Assembly: GCA_937902275.1 (NCBI GenBank)
Contig: CALFNW010000020.1
Span: 1 to 7,658 of the forward strand
From: UBA4717 sp002404395
Lineage (GTDB): Bacteria > Bacillota > Clostridia > Oscillospirales > CAG-272
Direction of reading: 5' to 3'
DNA length: 7,658 bases
The notes under the pieces are model-generated. The model ran no database searches, was not told the origin of the DNA, and was given only the letters and a program-made list of their open reading frames with translations. A program made the translations under genes and the position numbers. Positions 1 to 7,251 of this stretch are shown piece after piece; position 1 is the first letter of the stretch; every line of letters begins with the position of its first letter.

Positions 1-16
1 TGAGCGTAAATAATTC

Positions 17-60
17 AGAAAGGGTATGATGTAGCCTTAACTATATCATACAAGTTATTC
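17..60 (+). promoter_or_regulatory. Distant Shine-Dalgarno plus hairpin before the metallopeptidase gene
   Basis: The start at 61 has no Shine-Dalgarno in the usual place (52-60 reads AAGTTATTC). A good one, AGAAAGG, lies at 17-23. Between them sits an inverted repeat: 24-34 (GTATGATGTAG) pairs with 41-51 (CTATATCATAC) over 11 positions with one G-U pair and a 6-base loop, CCTTAA. If it folds, the Shine-Dalgarno ends 9 bases from the ATG in space. Stems that shorten this distance are known elsewhere, for example phage T4 gene 38; its use here is inference. It does not look like a terminator because no T run follows. TATGAT at 25-30 could instead be a -10 box, but no -35 fits within the window. 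Confidence 0.5.
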
Positions 61-762
61 ATGCCATATTACTACGGCTTTGATACTACTTATATCATAC
101 TTGTGCTCCCGGCGGTGCTCTTTGCATTGTGGGCACAGTTCAATGTAAACTTCACATTCAACAAATACAGCAAAATCAACTCGGGAATGACCGGATATGA
201 AAGCGCAAAAGCGATTCTTGACGCAAACGGTCTGACAAACGTGCGAATTGAGCGCGTAAGCGGAAATCTTACCGACCACTTTGACCCGAGAAGCAATGTG
301 ATACGTCTGTCCGAGTCGGTATTTTCGTCAACAAGCGCCGCCGCAGTAGGCGTTGCGGCTCACGAAGCCGGCCACGCCGTACAGTACGCTGAAGATTATG
401 CGCCGATAAAAGTGAGAAATGCCATAATACCCATAACGAATTTCGGTTCAAATCTGGCAATGCCGCTCATTCTGATCGGCATACTGCTCTCTTTCCCGAC
501 GCTTGCATATATAGGAGTGGCGGCATTCGGTCTGTCCACACTCTTTCAGCTCATCACACTGCCGGTGGAGTTTAACGCCAGCCGCCGCGCAATGACGGCG
601 CTTGAAGCAAACAGCCGTCTTAACGACGAACAGACCCGTGCCGCAGGCAAGGTCCTGCGCGCCGCCGCGCTGACCTACGTTGCCGCATTGGCAGTATCGC
701 TTGCAAATCTTTTGAGACTGCTCACGATCGTCAGCTCTTCTGACCGTAAACGCAAAAGATGA
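61..762 (+). CDS. YugP-family membrane zinc metallopeptidase
   Basis: 233 residues, close to the roughly 225 of Bacillus YugP. The N-terminus (MPYYYGFDTTYIIL) is typical of the family and gives one membrane segment at about 10-26. The zinc-protease motif HEAGH is at 101-105 (His101 and His105 as zinc ligands, Glu102 as catalytic base). E170 in LPVEFNAS is the likely third ligand; most relatives that I recall have FDAS there. Further hydrophobic stretches lie at about 118-167 and 200-223, and the tail is basic (DRKRKR). The substrate is unknown for the family; membrane-protein turnover is an inference. The ATG at 61 is chosen for the conserved N-terminus, although its ribosome binding site is unusual. 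The stop overlaps the rsmB start. In many Clostridia a gene of this family lies between fmt and rsmB, so the TGA at 1-3 may end an upstream gene, but this cannot be shown here. Confidence 0.9.
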   Translation: MPYYYGFDTTYIILVLPAVLFALWAQFNVNFTFNKYSKINSGMTGYESAKAILDANGLTNVRIERVSGNLTDHFDPRSNVIRLSESVFSSTSAAAVGVAAHEAGHAVQYAEDYAPIKVRNAIIPITNFGSNLAMPLILIGILLSFPTLAYIGVAAFGLSTLFQLITLPVEFNASRRAMTALEANSRLNDEQTRAAGKVLRAAALTYVAALAVSLANLLRLLTIVSSSDRKRKR

Positions 763-2228
763 ACGGCAATGTGAGCGGCGGGTCCAAAAGAGACCTGCAT
801 ATTCAAAAGCCCGATGCGCGCGAAGCCGCTTTCATGTCGCTTGACCGTTGCGAACGTCAAAAGCGTTATTCCTGCATCGAGGTAGATACCGTAATAAAAA
901 AATATCGACTTGAAGGCGCCGAAAAAGGGCTTTATGCCGCTTTGGTGTACGGAGTCACCGAAAGGCTGACCACGCTCGACTTTTTCCTGCGTTCGCTGTC
1001 GAAGACCGCGCTCGAAAAGCTTGATTCCGGCGTGCTGACCGCGCTGAGGTTAGCGCTTTATCAGATAATTTTTCTTACTAAGATCCCGCACAGTGCGGCC
1101 GTCAACGAAAGCGTCAAGCTTACAAAAAAACACATATCGGCGGCAGCGGGCGGATATGTCAACGCACTTCTGCGTAACTTTCTGCGAGCTTTGCCCAACG
1201 CTTCGGCAAGTATGCCCGAAGTCTCAAAACTTGTCGCTCTGCCCGAATTCAAAGAACGCTTCGCGCAACTTGACAAATACGGAAAGCTGTCGGTAATATA
1301 CGCCTTTCCGCCCGCCATGTGTGAATTTCTTTGCAATGCATACTCTGACGAACAAGCGATCAAAATAATGGAAAGTGAAAACGCCGCCGACTATCTGACG
1401 CTGAAAGTCAATACGCTTAAGACCACCGTCGAAGCGGTCACGGCGCGGCTTGAAGCGCTCGGACTTGATCCGCACCCGACCGCGCACGCCGAGGACGGTA
1501 TAAAATTTACCCACGGCGCGCCGATCGCCGCATTAAAGGAACTGTTTGATTCGGGTGAGATCTATGTGCAGGACGAGGCATCTCAGCTTGCGGTACGCGC
1601 GCTTGATCCCAAGCCCGGCGAGACCCTGCTCGACGCCTGCTCATGCCCCGGCGGCAAAAGCTTTTCGACGGCAATATATATGCAGAACTGCGGCAGACTG
1701 TTATCCTGCGACCTGCACCGGAACAAGCTGTCGCTTGTGGAAAGCGGCGCCGCAAAGCTCGGCATCGGTATAATCACAACGCTTGAAGCGGACGGCTCGC
1801 GGTTCGATGAAAAGATCAGACGCTTCGCTCCCGGGGGCTTTGACCGCATACTTTGCGATGTTCCCTGCTCCGGGCTCGGCGTAGCCGGGAAAAAGCCCGA
1901 GATCAGATACAAAGATCCGGGCGATATATCAAGGCTTCCGGAGATACAGATGAAAATACTCGAAAACTGCTCGACCTACCTGAAAGACGGCGGCGTGCTC
2001 GTATATTCGACCTGTACGCTTAACCCGGAAGAGAATGAACACAATATAGAGCGTTTTCTTGCCGCCCACCCGGAGTTTACGCCATGCGACTTCAAACTCT
2101 CGCGCGCCTCTGACGAGCGGTACAACAGCAAGCGCGGAATGATAACACTTTTTCCGCATATACATGAAACAGACGGCTTCTTTATTTCAAAGCTCGTGAA
2201 ATGTACAAGCCGGGATCCGGAGCAATAA
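759..2228 (+). CDS. rsmB: 16S rRNA (cytosine-5) methyltransferase RsmB
   Basis: 489 residues, somewhat longer than the usual 430-450. RsmB uses S-adenosylmethionine to methylate C967 (E. coli numbering) of 16S rRNA. An N-terminal NusB-like RNA-binding helical domain covers about 18-150 (start DAREAAFMSLDR; later HSAAVNESVKL and GGYVNALLRNFLR). The NOL1/NOP2/Sun methyltransferase domain follows from about 210. The SAM-binding motif I is LLDACSCPGGKS at 290-301, where most relatives read DACAAPGGK. Motif IV, DVPCSGLG, carries Cys370; motif VI, VYSTCTLNPEEN, carries the nucleophile Cys419. Both cysteines needed for m5C chemistry are present. The ATG shares bases with the preceding TGA (ATGA), so translational coupling is likely; no strong Shine-Dalgarno is seen. 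The extra length lies mainly in the first 17 residues and the linker at about 145-205. Confidence 0.95.
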   Translation: MNGNVSGGSKRDLHIQKPDAREAAFMSLDRCERQKRYSCIEVDTVIKKYRLEGAEKGLYAALVYGVTERLTTLDFFLRSLSKTALEKLDSGVLTALRLALYQIIFLTKIPHSAAVNESVKLTKKHISAAAGGYVNALLRNFLRALPNASASMPEVSKLVALPEFKERFAQLDKYGKLSVIYAFPPAMCEFLCNAYSDEQAIKIMESENAADYLTLKVNTLKTTVEAVTARLEALGLDPHPTAHAEDGIKFTHGAPIAALKELFDSGEIYVQDEASQLAVRALDPKPGETLLDACSCPGGKSFSTAIYMQNCGRLLSCDLHRNKLSLVESGAAKLGIGIITTLEADGSRFDEKIRRFAPGGFDRILCDVPCSGLGVAGKKPEIRYKDPGDISRLPEIQMKILENCSTYLKDGGVLVYSTCTLNPEENEHNIERFLAAHPEFTPCDFKLSRASDERYNSKRGMITLFPHIHETDGFFISKLVKCTSRDPEQ

Positions 2229-3317
2229 ATGCTATCTGAAGAAAAGACGCACCCCGATATACTCTCAATGGACCTGTCGGAGCTTGAAAATTATCTCTCC
2301 GCCGAATTTGAGCTTCCCCGCTTCAGAGCAAAACAGATATACAAATGGTTTTCCTGCGGCAAAGGCTTCGACGATATGACAAATCTTCCGCTTGAGCTGA
2401 GAAAAAAGCTTAAGGAGGAATGTTTCTGCTCGCTCGTCGAACCTGAGCAAAAACTTGTATCCGAGATTGACGGTACGATCAAATATCTGTACAGACTCTA
2501 CGACGGCAACCATGTTGAAAGCGTCGTGATGCATTATGAACACGGGACTACGATCTGCATTTCAAGCGAAGTCGGCTGTAATATGGGCTGCCGTTTCTGT
2601 GCTTCCGCAATAGGCGGCATGACCCGCCGGCTGCTTCCGGGAGAAATGCTCGGTCAAGTCGTCCGCTCAATCGCCGACGGCAATAAAATAAACGGAATAG
2701 TAATGATGGGCATAGGCGAGCCGCTTGACAATTACGACAACGTAATAAAATTTTTAAAGCTCGTCAGCTCCGAGGACGGCGTGAACATCGGCGCAAGACA
2801 TATATCGCTCTCCACCTGCGGCATTGTCGATAAGATCTACAAACTGTCGGAGGAAATGCTCGGCATAACACTGTCGATCTCCCTGCACGCTTCAAACGAT
2901 GACGCGCGCTCGTCGATAATGCCGATAAACAACAAATGGAAGATCGGCGAGCTTATGAAAGCCTGCAAACATTATTTCCTTACGACCGGACGGCGGATAT
3001 CCTTTGAATATACGCTGATCTCCGGAAAGAACGATTCCGAAAAGGATGCAAACGCCTTAGCGGACCTGTTCTACCGTACTTTCACCGAAAACGGCAAGCT
3101 TTTGCCTATGCATATAAATCTCATTCCGGTAAACAAAGTACGAGAACGCGAATATACTCACGGCTCGCGCGAAAGCATACGCCGCTTTGAATCAACACTG
3201 TCAAATCGCGGAATAAATGCCACCGTGCGTCGGACGCTCGGACCGGATATCAACGCTTCATGCGGACAACTGCGAAAAAAACGTGAAAATATTATTGAAA
3301 CCACCGAACTGCATTAA
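2229..3317 (+). CDS. rlmN: Dual-specificity 23S rRNA/tRNA adenine-C2 methyltransferase RlmN
   Basis: 362 residues, of normal length. RlmN is a radical-SAM enzyme that makes 2-methyladenosine at A2503 of 23S rRNA (peptidyl-transferase exit tunnel) and at A37 of some tRNAs. The 4Fe-4S motif CX3CX2C is at Cys117, Cys121 and Cys124 (GCNMGCRFC). The two catalytic cysteines of the family are in place: Cys110 (TTIC, seven before the cluster, as in E. coli) and Cys345 in the C-terminal INASCGQL. The SAM-contact motif MMGIGEPLDNY begins at 159, and ISLHAS and INLIPVN are also typical. The ATG lies on the base after the rsmB stop, and GGAG at 2219-2222 gives a normal 6-base spacing, so the two genes are translated from one message. 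Members of the same fold, such as Cfr, confer antibiotic resistance by C8 methylation, but neighbourhood and sequence fit housekeeping RlmN. Confidence 0.96.
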   Translation: MLSEEKTHPDILSMDLSELENYLSAEFELPRFRAKQIYKWFSCGKGFDDMTNLPLELRKKLKEECFCSLVEPEQKLVSEIDGTIKYLYRLYDGNHVESVVMHYEHGTTICISSEVGCNMGCRFCASAIGGMTRRLLPGEMLGQVVRSIADGNKINGIVMMGIGEPLDNYDNVIKFLKLVSSEDGVNIGARHISLSTCGIVDKIYKLSEEMLGITLSISLHASNDDARSSIMPINNKWKIGELMKACKHYFLTTGRRISFEYTLISGKNDSEKDANALADLFYRTFTENGKLLPMHINLIPVNKVREREYTHGSRESIRRFESTLSNRGINATVRRTLGPDINASCGQLRKKRENIIETTELH

Positions 3318-3352
3318 CCTCAAGGGCAGAACAATGAAGGGAGTGAATCGCA

Positions 3353-4132
3353 ATGATATATTACGGCTTGACCGATATCGGAAAAGTGCGTCAGACAAAT
3401 CAGGACAGCTATGCGATAAAAAAGCTGTCTGACGATGTGCTTGCAGCCATAGTATGCGACGGAATGGGCGGCGCACGCGGCGGCAATATCGCAAGCGAGA
3501 CCGCAATACGCCATTTTCTCAAGAGCCTTGAAGACAAAAACGTGATCGATCCCGCCCGCGAAAAAAGTTTTTCCGACGAAGAGATAACCGCGGCTCTCGC
3601 ACACGCCGTATACGATGCAAACGAAGCCGTCTACCGGACCGCGATCGAAAACTCGGAGCTGTTCGGCATGGGCACCACTCTCGTGGCGTGCATAATCCAT
3701 AAAAACAAGCTGTATGCGGCAAACGTCGGAGACAGCCGCCTCTATATTGATTCGGGACGAAAGCTGACTCGGATATCTCACGACCACTCATATGTTCAGT
3801 TTTTGATCGACGTCGGCGACATTACGCCCGCCGAAGCCAAAACTCATCCTTACAGAAACCGAATAACCCGTGCAGTCGGAATACAACCGGATGTTGACAG
3901 CGATATCTTTACCGTGGAGCTTGAAAAATATCCGAAAGCCAAGATACTTCTCTGCTCCGACGGCCTTTGCGGACTCGTTGACGAACGCGATATACACCGT
4001 ATCCTGTCCGCCGCAAAATTCGGAACGGATCCGGAGAGCCTTTGTCGGAGTCGTGCGGTCTCCCTAAAAGACGCCGCGCTGAAAAGCGGCGGCACAGACA
4101 ACATAACCGTTGTGCTGATCGAAACCGAGTAA
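3353..4132 (+). CDS. prpC: PP2C-family Ser/Thr protein phosphatase (PrpC/Stp)
   Basis: 259 residues, almost the whole length being one PP2C (PPM) domain, as in Bacillus PrpC (about 254). It is a cytoplasmic metal-dependent phosphatase that reverses phosphorylation by the PASTA kinase encoded next. Metal-binding and catalytic motifs are all visible: RQTNQDSY with Asp18, CDGMGG with Asp36, GMGTTL at 105-110, AANVGDSR at 123-130, LLCSDGL with Asp203, and GGTDNITVVL with Asp249. The region THPYRNRITRAVG (165-177) is typical of this bacterial subgroup. The ATG at 3353 has the Shine-Dalgarno AAGGGAG at 3337-3343, 9 bases away. It lies 35 bases after rlmN and 71 before the kinase. The symbol follows B. 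subtilis; stp is used in other Firmicutes. Confidence 0.95.
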   Translation: MIYYGLTDIGKVRQTNQDSYAIKKLSDDVLAAIVCDGMGGARGGNIASETAIRHFLKSLEDKNVIDPAREKSFSDEEITAALAHAVYDANEAVYRTAIENSELFGMGTTLVACIIHKNKLYAANVGDSRLYIDSGRKLTRISHDHSYVQFLIDVGDITPAEAKTHPYRNRITRAVGIQPDVDSDIFTVELEKYPKAKILLCSDGLCGLVDERDIHRILSAAKFGTDPESLCRSRAVSLKDAALKSGGTDNITVVLIETE

Positions 4133-4147
4133 AGCCGCATTTGCGCT

Positions 4148-4176
4148 CTTACATACCGGAACCCAAAAAGTATATG
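4148..4176 (+). promoter_or_regulatory. Weak candidate sigma-A promoter before the kinase
   Basis: In the 71-base gap between phosphatase and kinase, CTTACA (4148-4153) and TATATG (4171-4176) are 17 bases apart. Each matches the -35 and -10 consensus at four of six positions. An internal promoter would let the kinase and rsgA be made apart from the upstream genes. Matches of this quality are common by chance, so this is a suggestion only. Confidence 0.2.
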
Positions 4177-4203
4177 CCTTAATCGGCACGGAGAGTAAAA
4201 CGT

Positions 4204-5937
4204 ATGGACGCTTTTGAAAAATATGTCGGTCAGGTATTCGACCGTCGCTATAAAATCAAAAAAATAATCGGGATCGGCGGAATGGCGGTAGTATTTGAAG
4301 CTTACGATATGCTGAAAAACCGTCCCGTCGCCGTAAAAATGCTCAAGGATGATATTGCCGGAGACGCACAGGCAGTCAAACGCTTTATAAACGAAAGCAA
4401 AGCGGTCGCTATGCTTTCTCATCCGAATATCGTCAGCATTTATGACGTATCGGTAAAAGACAATCTCAAATATATCGTTATGGAGCTGATCGAGGGGATC
4501 ACGCTCAAAAACTATATGTCCAAAAAAGGCGCGCTTCCGTTCAAGGAAGTGGTCAGCATCTCGGAACAGATATTGCTTGCGCTTGAGCACGCTCATTCCA
4601 AGGGCATAGTGCACCGTGACATAAAGCCGCAGAATATCATGCTGCTCAAAGACGGTTCGATAAAAGTCGCGGACTTCGGGATCGCAAAGCTCCCAAACGC
4701 CGAGACCGTGACCATGACCGATAAAGCGATCGGTACGGTATACTATATCAGTCCGGAGCAGGCAAGCGCAAAGCCGATCGACTGCCGCAGCGACCTCTAT
4801 TCGCTCGGCGCGGCGATGTACGAAATGTCAACCGGCAAGCTGCCGTTTACCGCCGACAATCCGGTATCGGTAGCACTTATGCAGGTGAAATCCACGCCGA
4901 AGAATCCGCGCGAGATAAATCCTTCGATCCCCCGCGGACTTGAGCAGATAATACTGATAGCAATGGAGAAAAATCCGGCGCACCGCTTCCAGAGTGCCTC
5001 TCAGATGCTGAGACATCTGAGGCAGGTCAAAAGCAACCCGAAAGTCGTTTTTAAGGTGACCGAGCATACCGCAGATAACGAGGGGATCGTTACCCAGCGC
5101 GGCAGAGTTGACGGCAAAGGCGGAACGGGCGGCGGACGCCGCACCATGTTCCCGATAATCATGGGAATCACCGCCGCTTTTATAATCGTGGCGGCAGTAA
5201 GCGCGGTATCTATTCTTTCCGCGCTTGTAAGCGCCACCTCGAACAGCGACTCTATCACGGTCGATATTCCCGAACTTGTCGGAGCTACTTATACCGAAGA
5301 TCTTGAGGCACAGCTCCGTAAAAACCACTATTCGATCGAGCTTAACTATGTTTTTGACAAGGATGCTTCGGTAAATACCATAATTTCACAGGATCCGAAA
5401 TTCGGCGAAAAGCGCAAGGTGATACCCGGCAAACAAAACTGCGCGCTTACGCTGACCGTCAGCCGCGGCGCGCAGACCATGACCCTGCCCGACTATACCT
5501 ATCAGTATTATTATGAAGCGGAGATCGCCTTGAAGGCGCTCGGACTCATCCCCGAGCGGATATACACATATCATGATTATATTCCCGAAAGCTATGTTGT
5601 GGCAAGCGATCCTGCCCCCGGAAGTACGATAAAATACGGAGACACCGTAAAGCTGACCATAAGCAAAGGACAGGATTCGTCCGAATACACAGTGACCGTC
5701 CCCGATTTTTGCGAGAAAAGCGAAAATGCGGCAAAGCTTCTGATGCTTGACAACAGGCTGAAGCTCGGCGTCGTCGAATATGTCACCTCCGCCTCCGAAA
5801 AAGGTACTGTACTTTCGCAAAGCATAGCGCCAATGTCAAAGGTGCCGCAGGGAACCAAGATAAACTTCAAGGTCAGCCTCGGCAGCGGCAGCAGCGCCGA
5901 GATCGCCGAAGAGGGACTGTTTGATGACATCGGATAA
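4204..5937 (+). CDS. prkC: Membrane Ser/Thr protein kinase with three PASTA domains (PrkC/StkP type)
   Basis: 577 residues, within the normal 570-670 range. The kinase domain spans about 14-275: glycine loop GIGGMAVV (23-30), catalytic Lys45 in VAVKML, HRDIKPQN with Asp139 and Asn144, DFG at 157-159, an activation loop rich in Thr (TVTMTD, 168-173) that is probably autophosphorylated, and SPEQA in place of APE. A Gly-rich linker (about 303-312) precedes one membrane helix at about 315-344. Outside the cell come three PASTA repeats at about 350-421, 423-489 and 494-560, the part that binds peptidoglycan stem peptides in the family. A short acidic tail ends the protein (EIAEEGLFDDIG). In Firmicutes such kinases link wall state to growth, translation and spore germination. 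The Shine-Dalgarno GGAG lies at 4190-4193. The 3' end overlaps rsgA. Which peptides are sensed cannot be read from the sequence. Confidence 0.96.
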   Translation: MDAFEKYVGQVFDRRYKIKKIIGIGGMAVVFEAYDMLKNRPVAVKMLKDDIAGDAQAVKRFINESKAVAMLSHPNIVSIYDVSVKDNLKYIVMELIEGITLKNYMSKKGALPFKEVVSISEQILLALEHAHSKGIVHRDIKPQNIMLLKDGSIKVADFGIAKLPNAETVTMTDKAIGTVYYISPEQASAKPIDCRSDLYSLGAAMYEMSTGKLPFTADNPVSVALMQVKSTPKNPREINPSIPRGLEQIILIAMEKNPAHRFQSASQMLRHLRQVKSNPKVVFKVTEHTADNEGIVTQRGRVDGKGGTGGGRRTMFPIIMGITAAFIIVAAVSAVSILSALVSATSNSDSITVDIPELVGATYTEDLEAQLRKNHYSIELNYVFDKDASVNTIISQDPKFGEKRKVIPGKQNCALTLTVSRGAQTMTLPDYTYQYYYEAEIALKALGLIPERIYTYHDYIPESYVVASDPAPGSTIKYGDTVKLTISKGQDSSEYTVTVPDFCEKSENAAKLLMLDNRLKLGVVEYVTSASEKGTVLSQSIAPMSKVPQGTKINFKVSLGSGSSAEIAEEGLFDDIG

Positions 5938-6847
5938 AATTCTTCATGGAAAAATCGTCAAGGGTGTCGGCGGAAACTACGAGATCGACGTTGAAAACGG
6001 CGAGCGTATAAGCTGCCGTGCACGCGGAGTCTTTCGTCATGACGGCGAAACACCGTTTGTCGGAGATAATGTAGAGGTCCGTATTGATGAGGCGGGCGCA
6101 ATGATATCAAAGCTGATGCCTCGTCAAAACCTGCTGATCCGACCTCCGATCGCCAATCTTGATCTGCTTTTCGTAATGTTTGCCGCAAAAAAACCAATGC
6201 CGGTGCTTTCAACGGCAGACAAGCTTATTTCGATCGCTGAGTACAATTCGATCGAACCTGCAGTGATAATCACCAAAAGCGATCTCGCACCGGACACGGC
6301 GGAAGAACTTGCGGATATATACAAACGCTCGGGTTTTCGCACATATGTAACCGGAAATGCGGATCATTTTTCGGAAAACGAACTGCGCTCGCTCATGAGC
6401 GGCAAAGTTTCGGCGTTTGCCGGCGCCTCCGGGATCGGTAAATCCACCCTGATGAACCGATTGTTTCCGGAGTTTCAACTGAAAACCGGGGAAGTCAGCC
6501 GAAAAATCGAGCGCGGAAAGCATACCACACGCTCTGTAGAACTGTTCAGATTACCGTCTGCCGCTCCCGAGGCTTCGGGATACATAGCGGATACACCCGG
6601 CTTCAGTATGCTTGACTTTGAACGCTTCGACTTTTTTACGAACGAAGAGCTGCCGGACACTTTCAGAGAATTTGAGCCTTATCTCGGTAAATGCCGCTAT
6701 ACGAAATGCACTCACACCAAAGAAGACGGCTGTGCGATCATAAAAGCGGTAAAGGACGGAATGATCCAAAGCTCGCGCCACGAAAGTTTTGTAGAAATAC
6801 GGAATTTATTAAAAAACAAACACCCTTGGGACAACAAAGCGCAATAG
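5924..6847 (+). CDS. rsgA: Ribosome small-subunit-dependent GTPase RsgA (CpgA)
   Basis: 307 residues, close to the usual 290-350. RsgA is a circularly permuted GTPase that binds the immature 30S subunit and tests the decoding site. An OB fold covers about 1-66. The G motifs come in the permuted order: G4 TKSD (117-120), G1 GASGIGKST (167-175), G2 threonines in GKHTTRS (198-204), G3 DTPGF (223-227). The C-terminal zinc site is Cys257, Cys262, His264 and Cys270 (CRYTKCTHTKEDGC). The frame could also open with TTG at 5921, but ATG at 5924 is preferred because GAGGG at 5911-5915 then has an 8-base spacing. The first 14 bases overlap the kinase 3' end, which implies translational coupling. In B. 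subtilis the orthologue CpgA is reported to be a PrkC substrate and linked to wall synthesis, which fits this pairing. Confidence 0.96.
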   Translation: MTSDKILHGKIVKGVGGNYEIDVENGERISCRARGVFRHDGETPFVGDNVEVRIDEAGAMISKLMPRQNLLIRPPIANLDLLFVMFAAKKPMPVLSTADKLISIAEYNSIEPAVIITKSDLAPDTAEELADIYKRSGFRTYVTGNADHFSENELRSLMSGKVSAFAGASGIGKSTLMNRLFPEFQLKTGEVSRKIERGKHTTRSVELFRLPSAAPEASGYIADTPGFSMLDFERFDFFTNEELPDTFREFEPYLGKCRYTKCTHTKEDGCAIIKAVKDGMIQSSRHESFVEIRNLLKNKHPWDNKAQ

Positions 6848-6911
6848 CTTTTAAAATATCCGTTCCGAATTTTGGAGTTAAAAAAATACGTCCGCACATC
6901 AATATGTCAGA

Positions 6912-6955
6912 TACCGTCGGTTTTATTCGAGTTTAAACGAACAGAACCGACGGTA
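6912..6955 (+). terminator. Long perfect hairpin after rsgA, possible operon terminator
   Basis: TACCGTCGGTT (6912-6922) is exactly repeated inverted at 6945-6955, giving 11 base pairs. It can extend by a T-G and a T-A pair, and an inner stem TTCG (6926-6929) with CGAA (6938-6941) closes the loop. It begins 65 bases after the rsgA stop, where an operon terminator would be expected. The bases that follow (CTTTCATATATTGTT) are T-rich but not a true T run, so termination may be incomplete or need a factor. It might instead be an RNA-processing or stabilising stem. Confidence 0.45.
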
Positions 6956-7007
6956 CTTTCATATATTGTTAATAAGAGTCCTAACCTGAAAGTGGGGTCT
7001 GCGCCAA

Positions 7008-7027
7008 GTGAGATCTCCGGATCTCAC
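7008..7027. repeat. Perfect 8-bp hairpin with TCCG loop
   Basis: GTGAGATC (7008-7015) pairs with GATCTCAC (7020-7027) around the four-base loop TCCG. A C(UCCG)G loop belongs to the very stable UNCG class when transcribed from the + strand. No T run follows, so it is not a classical terminator. As DNA it is close to a dyad and could be a protein-binding site. Its TGAGATCTCCG core recurs at 7249-7259. Confidence 0.5.
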
Positions 7028-7100
7028 GCCGCAAATTTTCGCGCCGCATTCGGCACGTAAGTTTACATTCATTTTTAACAGGACATCAGCATAACGGATC

Positions 7101-7121
7101 AAGTGCAGTCAGACAGCACTT
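7101..7121. repeat. Small hairpin in the gap
   Basis: AAGTGC (7101-7106) and GCACTT (7116-7121) form a 6-bp stem with a 9-base loop. It is followed by ATAAAT rather than a T run. With the next stem (7134-7173) it makes a structured stretch of about 70 bases. A stem of this size can arise by chance. Confidence 0.35.
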
Positions 7122-7133
7122 ATAAATCTGCCG

Positions 7134-7173
7134 TCCGATGCAATGCTTGGAAAAACCGACCGAAAACATCGGA
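7134..7173. repeat. Hairpin with a nested stem in the gap
   Basis: TCCGATG (7134-7140) pairs with CATCGGA (7167-7173). Inside, TTGG (7147-7150) can pair with CCGA (7156-7159), including one T-G pair, around a loop of five A. No riboswitch or sRNA class is recognised. It lies 138 bases before the spoVM-like start, so it would be in the leader if transcription starts upstream. Confidence 0.35.
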
Positions 7174-7251
7174 AGCGCTCGTCCTGCGTTCAAAATCCGA
7201 CAATTTATTCATGAGAGCTCAGCGCGCGAAACCAACTTTTCACGCATATGA

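Noticed and set aside
24..51. Leader hairpin as the terminator of an upstream gene
   Set aside because: The stem is AT-rich and is followed by AAGTTATTC rather than a T run.
3850..4614. A 254-codon - strand frame spanning the phosphatase end and the kinase start
   Set aside because: It lies antisense to two clearly identified genes and its product has no recognisable motif; it is a by-product of their codon use.
5921..5923. TTG as the rsgA start codon
   Set aside because: The ATG on the next codon has better spacing to GAGGG at 5911-5915 and ATG is the commoner start.
6872..7060. A 62-codon + strand frame after rsgA, considered as a remnant of rpe or thiN
   Set aside because: The translation shows none of the motifs of ribulose-phosphate epimerase or thiamine pyrophosphokinase and runs through the long hairpin.
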